Below, in pieces: positions 9,763 through 19,930 of a stretch of 60,000 nucleotides of DNA. A program made the translations under genes and the position numbers. Location: NCBI GenBank assembly GCA_030704615.1, contig CM060733.1:9426001-9486000 (forward strand), given 5' to 3'. Source of the stretch: Takakia lepidozioides. Taxonomy: Eukaryota > Streptophyta > Takakiopsida > Takakiales > Takakiaceae. Numbering within the stretch: the stretch's first letter is position 1; every line of letters begins with the position of its first letter. Under the pieces are notes generated by a model. That model did no database searches. It was not told the DNA's origin and was given only the letters and a program-made list of their open reading frames with translations.

Positions 9763-11577
9763 TTGGAGCCGGAATTCTTTGAAGAAGCTAAAAGCTTGTT
9801 CATCAAATACAGAGATGTATTTGCTTGGAGCTATGAGGATCTAAAAGGGATACCACTTGAAGTTTGTCAGCATAAGATTGAACTGGAACCAGGGTCAGTA
9901 CCAATCAAGCAGGCGAGGTACAGAATGAATCCCAACTACGCACAGAAGGTTGGAGAAGAGATTAAGAAGTTGGCTGAGGCTAAGTTTATATACCCAATAG
10001 AGTATACAACTTGGTTGTCACCCATTGTTATAGTTCCCAAGAAGAATGGTAAACTAAGAGTATGTGTGAACTACAAGAAGCTGAATGCTTGTACGAAGAA
10101 AGATCCTTTCCCTTTGCCATTCACAGAAGCAGTATTGGACACTGTGGCAGGCCATGAGATGTACTCATTCATGGATGGCTTCAGTGGTTATAATCAAGTG
10201 CAAGTGGCAGAAGAAGATCAAGGAAAGACAGCTTTCATCACAGACTGGGGTGCTTATGCATACAAAGTCATGCCCTTTGGACTTTGTAATGCACCAACAA
10301 CCTTTCAGAGAGTAATAAGTGAATCTTTTCATGAGTATCTGGATGATTTCATGCAGGTGTTCTTGGATGATTTCAGTGTGTACAGCTCTAAGAATGAGCA
10401 CTTGCATAAATTGGAGTTATGTCTGGCCAGATGCAGGATGAGAGGTCTGGGCTTGAATCCAGAGAAGTGTACTTTCTGTGTGAACTCAGGGGTGCTTCTG
10501 GGACACATTGTGTGTAAGAAGGGACTTCTTGTGGATCCCAGGAAGACAGAGTCCATTAAAGCCTCTCCACCACCAGTGAATGTTAAGAGTTTAAGGAGAT
10601 TCCTTGGGCAAACCAATTATTACAGAAGATTTGTCAAAAGGTATGCACAAATAGCAGCACCATTGAGCAAACTTCTGAAGAAAGATGCAGTGTTTGCCTG
10701 GACAGCTGAATGTCAACAGGCGTTTGAGGAACTTACACTGTTAGTAACAACTACACCTGTGCTGATTAACCCTCACTGGCATGTAGTATTTCATGTTCAC
10801 TGCGATGCATCAGGAGAAGCGTTGGGAGCGGTGTTAGCCCAGAATGTTACAGGAAATATAGATTCACCTGTGTATTATGCTAGCAGGTTGATGAACAGTG
10901 CTGAAAGGAACTATAGCACAACTGAAAGAGAAGCACTGGCAATGATTTATGCAGTCAAGAAATTCAGGCATTACCTATTGGGAAGAAAGTTTATGTTTTA
11001 TGTGGATCACCAGGCTCTGATATATCCGGTGAACAAACCTTTGATAAGTGGAAGGATAGCGAGGTGGTTAATAATCTTGCATGAGTTTGAGTTCGAGGTT
11101 ATTTACAAGCCTGGCCGTTTGCATCTTGTAGCAGATCATTTGTCACGACTAACAACAGGAGAGGCCGCCACAGGAGTGGACGATCAGTTACCTGATGCGA
11201 GTTTATTTATAATGGAGGTGCAAGGAAGTGCAGATGAATGGTTAGATTGGCAGTGGCCAATCAGATACTACCTTACTCATGGTCAATGCCCACCTAGTTA
11301 TGGTAAGGAGCAGAGGAAGAGAATCGCTATCAAAGCTTTACCTTATACTATGGTAGGAAGCAGAATGTATAAGCTAGGACCTGATGGAGTACTAAAACGA
11401 TGCTTGTACCACCATGAAGTAAATACAGTTTTGGAGGAAGTTCATAAAGAGTGGCTGGAGGTCATTTTGGAGAAGAGACTACCAGTAGGAAGATACTACT
11501 CGCAGGTTACTGGTGGCCTACTTTGTTCAAAGATGTACACGAATATTGTCAGAGTTGTGATGAATGTCAGAGGCTAG
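9763..11577 (+). CDS. Reverse transcriptase and RNase H of Pol
   Basis: The RT has the expected blocks: YPIEYTTWLSPIVIVPKKNG, LRVCVNYKKLNACTKKDPFPLP, FMDGFSGYNQV, KVMPFGLCNAPTTFQR and the catalytic FLDDFSVY (about 10360-10385). RNase H follows with HVHCDASGEALGAVLAQ, TEREALAMIYAVKKFRHYL, VDHQAL and ADHLSRL (about 10795-11150). It copies element RNA to DNA. The frame is open across both domains. It then runs out of register with the integrase near 11450, where a 1-2 base indel has occurred. Confidence 0.9.
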   Translation: MEPEFFEEAKSLFIKYRDVFAWSYEDLKGIPLEVCQHKIELEPGSVPIKQARYRMNPNYAQKVGEEIKKLAEAKFIYPIEYTTWLSPIVIVPKKNGKLRVCVNYKKLNACTKKDPFPLPFTEAVLDTVAGHEMYSFMDGFSGYNQVQVAEEDQGKTAFITDWGAYAYKVMPFGLCNAPTTFQRVISESFHEYLDDFMQVFLDDFSVYSSKNEHLHKLELCLARCRMRGLGLNPEKCTFCVNSGVLLGHIVCKKGLLVDPRKTESIKASPPPVNVKSLRRFLGQTNYYRRFVKRYAQIAAPLSKLLKKDAVFAWTAECQQAFEELTLLVTTTPVLINPHWHVVFHVHCDASGEALGAVLAQNVTGNIDSPVYYASRLMNSAERNYSTTEREALAMIYAVKKFRHYLLGRKFMFYVDHQALIYPVNKPLISGRIARWLIILHEFEFEVIYKPGRLHLVADHLSRLTTGEAATGVDDQLPDASLFIMEVQGSADEWLDWQWPIRYYLTHGQCPPSYGKEQRKRIAIKALPYTMVGSRMYKLGPDGVLKRCLYHHEVNTVLEEVHKEWLEVILEKRLPVGRYYSQVTGGLLCSKMYTNIVRVVMNVRG

Positions 11578-12530
11578 GACCTTTGCAGAGATCTGGAAGG
11601 ATGGCCTTGCATCCTACAATGCCTACGGAACCATTTCAGAAATGGGGACTAGACTTTGTTGGACCGATTAACCCACCAACCAAGAATACACGGAACAGGT
11701 ACATAATTACAGCCACTGATTATACTACGAAGTGGGTGGAAGCTAAAGCTTTGAGGGACAACACAGCCAAGTCCACAGCAAGGTTCCTGTATGAGAACAT
11801 ACTTACACGATTTGGCTGTCCCTTAGAATTTATCAGTGATCAGGGAAGTCACTTCATTAATGAGACCATTGAATTATTGACTAAAGAATTCATGATTGTG
11901 CATAGGAAGAGTACAACATATTACCCACAGGATAATGGACAGGCAGAGGCTACCAACAAAATACTATGTACTATCTTGGCTAAGATAGTCAATGCAAACA
12001 GAACGGATTGGGATACAAAGCTGTTGACAGCTTTGTGGTCATACAGGACTTCATATAAAGTCACCACTAAGTATACACCATTCTAATTAGTTTATGGTAT
12101 GGAAGCTTTACTTCCAGTGGAATTCCTGTTACCTACCATGAGAACGGAGTGGGGAAAGAGAATGGAATTGCAAGATTCCATTAAGGTCAGGAAACATGAA
12201 TTATACCATGTGGAAGAAGTACGTGCTGATGCAGCTGATAATATGACTAGAATTCAGATGAAGAGGAAGGAACAGTTAGACGAAAACAAGTTAAAAACTT
12301 TTAAGACAGGAGATTTGGTTCTATGGTTACAGAAGAAGTGAAAAATTAAAGCTTCTAAGCTTAAATCACCATGGAAAGGACCTTATGTCATACAAAAGAT
12401 GTATGATAACAACACCGCCATGTTACAAACCATTAACAAAGAAATGCTAGGAAGAGTCAATGCCAATAAGTTAAAGGGATACAATGGTATCCATGACAAA
12501 CCATTGCAGCATGATTTGCATGTTGAAACG
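11451..12530 (+). pseudogene. Integrase of the Ty3/gypsy element, with stops
   Basis: The zinc-binding HHCC module (GGHFGEETTSRK...CQSCDEC) is followed by the DDE core: GLDFVGP (first Asp), ISDQGSHF (second Asp) and GQAEATNKIL (Glu). A stop TAA at 12084-12086 interrupts TPF*LVYGMEA. Another stop (12339-12341) precedes the GPY/F-type C-terminal part SPWKGPYVIQK (about 12371-12405). It would insert the cDNA. The frameshift at its start and two stops inactivate it. Confidence 0.85.
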
Positions 12531-14517
12531 CAAGAGCAGTCACGGGCTGCGCCAGTGTTACCAACGGAGTATGGAGCACTTGTCGCTAGGCCAAGCATAT
12601 ATGACCAGGGCGGGCAAAACAAGCGTGACACAGCCTATCACAGACCATCAAGGCGAAACACAGCCTATCACAGTCCATCACGACGTGACAGCCTATCACA
12701 GCCTATCAAGGCAAAACACAGCCTATCACAGTCCATCAAGGCGAAACACAGCCTATCACAGCCCATCACAATGTGACACAGCCTATCACAGCCCAGCACG
12801 GCGCAACACAGCCTATCACAACCTACCACCGCGTGTCACAGCCTATCACAGCGTACCACAGTATGACACAGCTTGTCACAGCTCAACACAGCCTACTAGG
12901 GTTACACGATCCATAGAATCAGTGACAGGTGGACGCCCAATAACTTCAGGAAAATGGCCGACGGAAGAAATGACGGAAACCAGTTTAAAAATAGACACGT
13001 GGAAGTCAGGGCGCGACACACAGCTGAGAAGGAAGTGCAAGATCAGGTGTCATCAAGAAAGAGGACAAAGATGGCCGTCAAAGTACCTACTTAGTGCGTC
13101 AATTCGGATGAATGGCGGGCCCATTAATGAATACGGAAAAAGGGGAACGGAACAAACAACAAGTACAGAAAAGCGAAATTTTTGTCACATGTGTGATCCT
13201 AGTGGACAATCCAGCAAGGAAAGCCCACTAAAGAAGATTAAATTTAAAATCCAGTCACAGCGGTTACGGCCAATCGAAAACCAAAAAAAGGATCAAGAAA
13301 TTAGAGGGAATTTAAGCGCAAGAGTCGGCGTCGTTCTAAGTAACGGGCGTCTCGACGGAACAAACCATCAATGCTATAGCTTTGAAGCTATGGAGGAACT
13401 AACAGACTATACGCTCGCAATATTACTTATGCAGTGGCATAGACACGAAAGAACAGAGCGGAGCTTTTCTCTTGATCGATGCTTGCAAGCCCCGCAGGCT
13501 TACAAGAAATTACCCATAGTTTTTTGTGGCAACCATACGTTTATGCTTTGTGCACTACAGGCATTTCTTCAATTGTTACGGCCAAAACATTTCTGTGGGT
13601 CTAGAATGAAGAGAGTGAGAGGAATGGAGGAAATCAGGGTGAAGAGCACCACAATTCTGCAGAAACAAACAATTGCTACCCCACAGGCGATGCAGATACT
13701 GAAGGAGTTGAGATTGCAAGGATTGCAAAGCAAAGATTGGACATTGCACCATAGACAGTACATGTTACAATTCTTACAGAACTTTGAGCCAAGGACAGGA
13801 GCAACAACGGTGAAGGGAGTTGAATTAGTAATTACTCCCCTATACTTACAGCAATTGTTTCGATTGCCAGCAGGCCAGGTGCATGTGGAGGAGCACAGGG
13901 CAAGACTGCAAATAGGGGACTTATTCCAAGAAGGGAGTTTCTTTAAAACTCAGGGTTATGCTTGTACCAAGGCCGTGTACCCAGGGCTTAAGGAGGTAGG
14001 CCAGGTATTGAACGTTCTGTTTGCCATGAAACAGAACCAACAGTATTTGAGCAGATCCTTCACAGAGGAAATACTCAAAGCCCTGAGAGGAGAAGAGGTA
14101 GAATGGGCGGACATAATGTACAACGCACTGATAGAGGAGATGAAAAGATTACAGGGTACTGCCGCAAAGTCTCCTATCATAGTGTCTGGCCCAATCATTG
14201 CTCAAATAATTCTTGATTCTGGCATCCTTGATGCTCGAGAAAGAAAGGAGATGGGAGTGTTTGAACCAGAAACCACTGCAATGGAAGAGCAAGGCTCTTC
14301 ACACAGTGAGGGTGGAATGATAGGACAACACGAGAATAAGAGACAAAGGCGGGGGAAGACTGTAGTGGCGGATCCACTGGCTTCACGGAATCCGCATGAT
14401 AATGTTTCCCAAGTTTTTGTGCAGGAAGGGGCACAGCAGCACAGAGAACTGCTATTACTAGAAGCGGAACCTTCAGAGAGGGAAGAGGAAGTTACTTCAA
14501 TATCACAGCCATCATAG
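12484..14517 (+). CDS. Extra ORF 3' of pol, part 1 (677 aa), unknown
   Basis: Its first ~140 codons overlap the end of pol and the CACAG-type array (12630-12905), so the true start is probably later. The well-ordered part (about residues 390-570) includes WTLHHRQYMLQFLQNFEPRT, TPLYLQQLFRLPAGQ and SPIIVSGPIIAQIILDSGIL, a style reminiscent of plant transposon-associated proteins carried by Athila/Tat-like elements. No catalytic motif is seen. After the stop at 14517 the text continues in another frame, so parts 1-3 were probably one protein. Confidence 0.5.
   Translation: MVSMTNHCSMICMLKRKSSHGLRQCYQRSMEHLSLGQAYMTRAGKTSVTQPITDHQGETQPITVHHDVTAYHSLSRQNTAYHSPSRRNTAYHSPSQCDTAYHSPARRNTAYHNLPPRVTAYHSVPQYDTACHSSTQPTRVTRSIESVTGGRPITSGKWPTEEMTETSLKIDTWKSGRDTQLRRKCKIRCHQERGQRWPSKYLLSASIRMNGGPINEYGKRGTEQTTSTEKRNFCHMCDPSGQSSKESPLKKIKFKIQSQRLRPIENQKKDQEIRGNLSARVGVVLSNGRLDGTNHQCYSFEAMEELTDYTLAILLMQWHRHERTERSFSLDRCLQAPQAYKKLPIVFCGNHTFMLCALQAFLQLLRPKHFCGSRMKRVRGMEEIRVKSTTILQKQTIATPQAMQILKELRLQGLQSKDWTLHHRQYMLQFLQNFEPRTGATTVKGVELVITPLYLQQLFRLPAGQVHVEEHRARLQIGDLFQEGSFFKTQGYACTKAVYPGLKEVGQVLNVLFAMKQNQQYLSRSFTEEILKALRGEEVEWADIMYNALIEEMKRLQGTAAKSPIIVSGPIIAQIILDSGILDARERKEMGVFEPETTAMEEQGSSHSEGGMIGQHENKRQRRGKTVVADPLASRNPHDNVSQVFVQEGAQQHRELLLLEAEPSEREEEVTSISQPS
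12630..12905 (+). repeat. CACAGCCTATCACAG-type minisatellite inside the element
   Basis: About 275 bp of degenerate CACAGCCTATCACAGYCCATCA units, alternating with GRCGAAACA or GRCGTGACA segments. It is related to, but distinct from, the LTR arrays of the same element. It lies between the integrase and the extra ORFs. Confidence 0.8.
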
Positions 14518-14598
14518 CCAGATGATCGGCTTGTCACAAGGTTACAAGTTGTCCATGCAGCTCAACCAGAAATAATTGATTTGGAAAAAAAGGGTTAG

Positions 14599-15923
14599 AT
14601 ATTCCAACTACAGAACAGATAGTGGCAGAAATTGAGAAGGGGGACCTTCTCTATGAATATTCTGGTCTAATCAAGGAGACAGAGATTCCAGAGGTGCAAC
14701 AGTTGCCCAAGGGAAATCCTGAGGTGCATATAATATACACACCTGTGTCGGAGGTACCACAGGTAGAAGGTCATGACACTGCAGCACCGGTGATAGATGA
14801 AGTGGTTCAGGAAGAAAATCTGGTGGGACAATGGCCTGAGTGGTTCTTGAGACATCACACTGTTGAGGATCAGGGGGAACAGCAGCAACCTCACCATGAT
14901 GACCCTCAACAGGCAATGCTGATGAGTTCCATAGGCAGGACACTTAATTTGTTGGGGACTTATGTCAAATCCCATGTTCCAACTACCCAATTGACAGCCT
15001 TGAGAGAGGAACTCAGGAAGGAGTTTGAGGCTCGACCAGCCACTGAGTGTGCAAACAAGGTCGATGAAGAAGTCACTCTCAAGATGCAGCAGGACTTGGA
15101 AAATACAGAAGCGGCTTTGCAATTGGCCAAGGAACAATTGATTGAGGCAGGCCTCGCGCAAGACCAGTTGCACGAAGCACATAAGCAACAACTATACCAA
15201 ATGCAGGTGCAGCATGAAAGCAAGTTGCAAGAAGTGAATGCACTACATACGGAGTTGCAGACAGTGCATGACAGGATGGCGATACAATGTGCTACATTCA
15301 CAACTATGCTTGACCAATCTACAAAAGAAATAAACAGTCAAGTGGAAAAAAATATGAAGGCAGAAGCAGAGAATGTTGAGCAAATGAAACTCATTGTCGA
15401 CATGAAGAATACAATCTGTCGCAATGAGGATACTTTCAAGCAATACAGGCAGATTGAAGCTGATCAAGAGAAGCACATCCTGGAGTTGCAACAAACGATC
15501 ATGGCCAATAGAAATGAAATCACGGTCAATAACAAGGCTTGGAAGGAAGCCAATAATTTACTTGTTGCTTATGCGAATTTGGTTGAACCTCATGCGAAGC
15601 GCATGGAGGCTTTACAACAGCAGTTAGAAGTGTACAAACTAAGAGAGGAGCACACTCTCAGGGGAACCACAAGCAACTTGGTGGATAACAGCCTTATGCA
15701 GGTCTGGTTAGCACAAGGGCCAGTGGAGGGCAAAGCACCACGAAAGCTCACCCAAAGCGAGATGAATGAGCTCAGACTGCAAGTGCAGAACATTGCCACA
15801 ACTACTATAGACAATGTCTATAGTAGGATAGCAGAGTTACAGGAGGATATAGATGGACTGCAGACTCAAGTGGAGGACCTCACTTCAAATATCAACAAAA
15901 GAGCCTATATCCCTCAGGAATAG
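14599..15923 (+). CDS. Extra ORF 3' of pol, part 2: coiled-coil protein
   Basis: From 14622 the ORF encodes 433 residues, and coding text extends slightly upstream (LDIPTTEQIVAEIEKGD). Residues about 130-390 are Gln/Glu/Lys/Leu-rich with heptad-like spacing and no Pro for long stretches, predicting an extended coiled coil. A homopolymer (seven A, about 14584-14590) before it is a likely frameshift site linking it to part 1. The TAG at 15921-15923 separates it from part 3 in the same frame. A structural or RNA-binding role is possible but unknown. Confidence 0.5.
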
Positions 15924-15926
15924 CTA

Positions 15927-17156
15927 ATGGCTTCTTATTTGAAAGCCAGAACTTTGGTTTTTCAGTCTTCACAGGAGGTGCAGGAGATGCCAATGATACA
16001 AGAGCCAGTACCACCAACACCACAACAAGTCACTGTACCAGTAGCTGAACCTGTTGTTACTACAACCACACCACAGCCACCACAGCCTGAGGTATGGGGC
16101 AATGCTGCTTTTAACCCACCTAAAACTCCAGCTGCAAGGGAGTACAGTAGGGCTATGATTATGCTCTTCAACCAAATTCCCATCATGTTGGATTTGGCTT
16201 GGAAAGAATTTAGTCCTCCGCAGTCATTCGCACATTACTACCAAATCATGCGCATTTGGCTGCCAGTGGCAACTAGGACTAAAGTTCTTCCAAACAATCG
16301 ACATATTGAGGATCATCACTTTGCACAATACTGGCATGAGGCAAGTACAATGTTGAAGGAATTAATTGCCTTCCAAGTTGTACATGGATTCATTTATACC
16401 AAGACCAAGGAGGTAGCAAGTATTGTCATGGGATGCGGGTTATACTACGCTGCTTGTTTTCTGGTATGTTATCACATTGAGCAGCACAAGATGCAATCGC
16501 GCTTTCTCAGTTATTCCAGTGGGGATCATTGGGTTTTACCTTCAGTGCCACCTCATATGTACCTATATGAGGCAAAAGTTATGATGCAAAAGGATTCTCA
16601 AATTCGTTCATGGTTTCAAGCGGCCTGGAACAATTTGTCAACACAGAAATTCGGCATTGATGATATTTTCTATAAGGGACATGTGGCATGGAAATACTTG
16701 CACGGTGCACAAGTAATTGATACCCCACTCACCTGGACAGACAAGGAGCTCAGTGTCTTCACCAATTTTGTTGTTCAGCGTTTACAGCAAGTTTTAAAAT
16801 ATAAACTTCCAGACATGGTAGGACAACATTATATGCCCCAGAGGATTCCACAAAAAGTTCGACAATTAAAACACCTGAGAAGCGATGAGGATTCTGATAC
16901 AACTGTTTCTTCAGCGGATTCTTTTGACATGGGAGAAGACTATGCAATTCAGATGGCAGAGAAGAAGCGACGGGGGTCTCATATGCCTGAAAGGTTACCT
17001 CGATATCAGCCTCCAGAGGGCCTCACTTATCCGGGTACTGTTCAATCATCTCCGTCAACAAGTGACAGACCTCGGGCTCGTACACACAATCCGCCACGAA
17101 ACTCTCAACGTCAGAAAGGTGCTCACTCACAAAGGGTTGCTAATCGCAATCAGTAA
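15927..17156 (+). CDS. Extra ORF 3' of pol, part 3 (409 aa), unknown
   Basis: It begins one codon after the TAG of part 2, in the same frame. It has a Pro/Thr/Gln-rich N-terminus, a compact middle (SRAMIMLFNQIPIMLDLAWKEF through DDIFYKGHVAWKYLHG) and a basic Pro/Ser/Arg-rich tail. There is no membrane anchor of envelope type, although VMGCGLYYAACFLVCY is hydrophobic. It ends just before the polypurine tract, so it belongs to the element. Confidence 0.5.
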   Translation: MASYLKARTLVFQSSQEVQEMPMIQEPVPPTPQQVTVPVAEPVVTTTTPQPPQPEVWGNAAFNPPKTPAAREYSRAMIMLFNQIPIMLDLAWKEFSPPQSFAHYYQIMRIWLPVATRTKVLPNNRHIEDHHFAQYWHEASTMLKELIAFQVVHGFIYTKTKEVASIVMGCGLYYAACFLVCYHIEQHKMQSRFLSYSSGDHWVLPSVPPHMYLYEAKVMMQKDSQIRSWFQAAWNNLSTQKFGIDDIFYKGHVAWKYLHGAQVIDTPLTWTDKELSVFTNFVVQRLQQVLKYKLPDMVGQHYMPQRIPQKVRQLKHLRSDEDSDTTVSSADSFDMGEDYAIQMAEKKRRGSHMPERLPRYQPPEGLTYPGTVQSSPSTSDRPRARTHNPPRNSQRQKGAHSQRVANRNQ

Positions 17157-17177
17157 ACCGTGAGGACACGGCTTTTT

Positions 17178-17191
17178 GAGAGGGGAAGGGG
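17178..17191 (+). other. Polypurine tract
   Basis: GAGAGGGGAAGGGG ends three bases before the TG of the second LTR, the expected primer site for plus-strand synthesis. Confidence 0.85.
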
Positions 17192-17194
17192 TAA

Positions 17195-18261
17195 TGTTAG
17201 AGGACTATCTGGGCTTAGACACTTATACGGGATCTGTAGGGTACCCTTAATTTTTGCACAGACTGAGACCAACAGGAGCCTTAGGGGTGACAGCAGCGCA
17301 CTTTAGAAGGGGGTTACACAGCCAGTCACAGCCAACACAGCCCGTCACAGCTTCACACAGCCCGACACAGCCCATCACAGCCAACACAGCCCGTCACAGC
17401 CGACACAGCCACACAGCCAGTCACAGCCCGACACAGCCAAACACAGTCGCACAGCCAGTCACAGCCCGTCAAAGCTGACACAGCCACACAGCCAGTCACA
17501 GCCCGTCACAGCCGACACAGCCACACAGCCAGTCACAGCCCGACACAGCCAAACACAGTCGCACAACCAGTCACAGCCCGACACAGCCGGTCACAATCCG
17601 TCACAGTTTCACACAGCCAGTCACAGCTTGACACAGCTGTCACGACCATAGGGAAAGAATAACAGGACAGGGAACGACTGTGGGGAACAACATTCACGGA
17701 CGACGGTTAGTGAGGAAAACGGTTAGAGCCACGGGTAGGAAGATAAAGGGAGAAGCAAGGACGGGGAAGGGGGGATTCTGGGAAGCACTTGGGGGGAGGA
17801 CTTCTGGGTCATGCATGAGAGGAAGATCGGAAGCCAAGATGGAGAGCGCGGTGAAGGAAGAACGAGGATTAGTAGATGCTTGTTATATGCAAAGCGGTAG
17901 TGATATAGTAGAGCAGATTAGAGACACAATGGCTTCGGCCTGATACCTGATAAATCCTAATCGGATACTTATACGATACAATCACACTGTGTAGAGAGAT
18001 CTGAGTGAAGCTGTGGAATGAATGGATGAGTTGATGGAATCCAATAGATTGATAAAGCAAACTGATACTTAATTATCAATGGTAAGGTAGCTAACATGAA
18101 TGCCAAAAGGAAAACAAATAGGAAACACCCCCATGATACACTAGCTGTAGGTCATGACTGATTGTTCTGAGCGGGCTGAGTACTTAGAGATTTCCAACTC
18201 TTCTATCTTGGAGTTTCCGCCTCGGATAACGAAGGGATGGGTGAGTAAAAGCAGTGCGACA
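17195..18261 (+). repeat. Second full LTR of the Ty3/gypsy element
   Basis: It starts TGTTAGAGGA and ends GTGCGACA, 1,067 bp. It differs from the 5' LTR at many positions and by indels (for example 17745-17850), much more than the terminal piece 19309-19702 does. The bases after it (GTGAT) do not match the left target duplication. Confidence 0.85.
17312..17640 (+). repeat. CACAG-rich minisatellite in the second LTR
   Basis: This is the counterpart of 4940-5252, with one more block of units than the 5' LTR. Confidence 0.85.
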
Positions 18262-19308
18262 GTGATGGCTTGTTTATGCTCTGATTTCTTTCTACTCCTG
18301 CTTTGGAATGCATGTTGTACAGCGATAACAAGCGTGAGACCTGTGATTCACCTGGGGTTCCACAATCCTTACTAACCTGTCGGTTTTTGTGGGGGCTTGT
18401 GATGGGACCAGGTGAGGGTCCTCACTTAATATGATTTTTTGAGCTTGAAGTTGAATGAAATCGAGCTCCTGATGCGACGCCGCAACTTCTGTATCTTTGG
18501 GGGAGAAGACCTCTTTCTGCCTCTTTGCATTGATCTTTCTGGCCTTTGTTCTTAACCTTCTATGGTGGACAACGATTCATTAGGATATTTCTCTCTTGTT
18601 CCCTGTGGCCTTCTGTTGTGACACCGGAGCAATTATACGACGAGCTGGTTGTTTTAAGATATCAAGTACCAAGCAGCAAAGTGGGGAAGCTCTGTTTTTT
18701 GACCAAACAGTGTCATTTATTGTAAACCTTGGAAAGCCTGGATTCTGTTACGAGCAGGCTGTTTAGGACATTTGGTGCCATGCAAAATTGTAGGGTGGCT
18801 CTTCTTCGACCAGATAATGTCTTTGGTTACAAGCCCCTGGATGCTTGGCTTTTTTAATGGACAATGTCCATGGTGGTAAGCACTTGTTGGCTGTTAAGAA
18901 GTTGATTCAGGCCCTGTGTTCATGTTGCCTTAGGATAAATATGCCGTGGCAGCTTACTAGCCTGTTGGAATGAACAATTCAGACCCCGTGATACTACTCT
19001 ATGATGGTAAACTGATTAGAAAAATATCTGCAATTTTAATATGGTGTTTGTGTTACCAAAACAGACTGGAATTCGTTTTCCAGCGTGCAATGTAGACATT
19101 GGTGGTAATTGTAGCAATCTGAATACTTGCTTGCTATTCAACACCTTGTTAACGCATTTATACACTAGCCCCAGACCTAAACCAGGTCGTGGGACAAAAA
19201 ACAAGGTATCTGGTTATACCCTAGTGTGTAATTTGCTTAGAAAATGTCTGCAGCTCTGATATGGTGAAGGTGTTAAACAAAACAAAGCTGGAACTTCTTT
19301 TCCAGATA
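18262..19308. other. 1,047-bp foreign segment between full LTR and terminal partial LTR
   Basis: No supported coding sequence; it is T-rich and intron- or UTR-like. It holds an imperfect direct repeat of about 75 bp (19009-19083 and 19232-19306), each copy ending TTTTCCAG. The second copy ends just before the junction with the partial LTR. It lies inside the target duplications, so it was integrated with the element or generated there afterwards. Confidence 0.6.
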
Positions 19309-19702
19309 ATTAGTAGATGCTTGTTATATGCAAAGCTGTAGTGATATTGTAGAGCAGATTAGAGACACAATGGCTTCGGCCTGATACCTGATAAATCATA
19401 ATCTAATACTTATACGATACAATCACACTGTGTAGAGAGATCTGAGTGAAGCTGTGGAATGAATGGATGAGTTGATGGAATCTGATAGATTGATGAAGCA
19501 AACTGATACTTAATTATCAATGGTAAGGTAGCTAACATGAATGTGGAAAGGGAAACAAATAGGAAACACCCCCATGATACACTAGCTGTAGGTCATGACT
19601 GATTGTTCTGAGCGGGCTAAGTACTTAGAGATTTCCAACTCTTCTATCTTGGAGTTTCCGCCTCGGATAGCGAAGGGATGGGTGAGTAAAAGCCGCACGA
19701 CA
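19309..19702 (+). repeat. Partial LTR (last 394 bp) forming the true 3' end of the integrated unit
   Basis: It has the same length as 5501-5894 and differs at only about three positions. It is followed directly by the right-hand CTCCT duplication. Confidence 0.85.
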
Positions 19703-19930
19703 CTCCTCCATTGTGTCCCACAACAATGGCAAAGAAACAACTTGCACCGCCGGTATGAGTCCTCCTGATTCACAATCCGAATCAGAATCTTCCGTAGAAG
19801 ACACAGGAGGTGAAGGTGGCCTAAACCGCACACCTCGTCTCGTGTACCCACTAGTATCGCTAGTGCTCGAACCGGCACTGTCCCCAGCAACTAGTGGCAC
19901 CTCCGTGTTGACACTCAACCGGTCATGAAC
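19703..19930 (-). pseudogene. N-terminal gag part of DNA-methyltransferase retroelement copy 1
   Basis: The minus strand encodes SDTSGYTRRGVRFRPPSPPV and continues to LLWDTMEE, where the nested insertion cuts it. Copy 2 continues with MYGATKGPRRYSG, which copy 1 holds at 4820 downward. An upstream start (MSVNTEVPLVAG) is present at about 19918. The element's 5' LTR should lie further right, near 20.0-20.4 kb, but was not recognised. Confidence 0.75.

Larger units (their letters stand above)
4821..19702 (+). mobile_element. Nested Ty3/gypsy LTR retrotransposon with extra 3' ORFs and an anomalous 3' end
   Basis: The integrated unit is 14,882 bp. It contains a 5' LTR (4821-5894), gag, protease, RT-RNase H, integrase, three further ORFs, a polypurine tract, a second full LTR (17195-18261), 1,047 bp of other sequence, and the last 394 bp of an LTR (19309-19702). 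RT and protease style (IDGGSGVNI, FMDGFSGYNQV, FLDD) suggest the plant Tat/Athila-like side of Ty3/gypsy. Frames are broken in gag and in integrase, so this copy is defective. Confidence 0.85.

Noticed and set aside
12484-12905. First 140 codons of the 677-residue ORF as real protein
   Set aside because: They overlap the end of the integrase in another frame and then translate a minisatellite (HSLSRQNTAYHSPSRR-like), so this part of the ORF is fortuitous.
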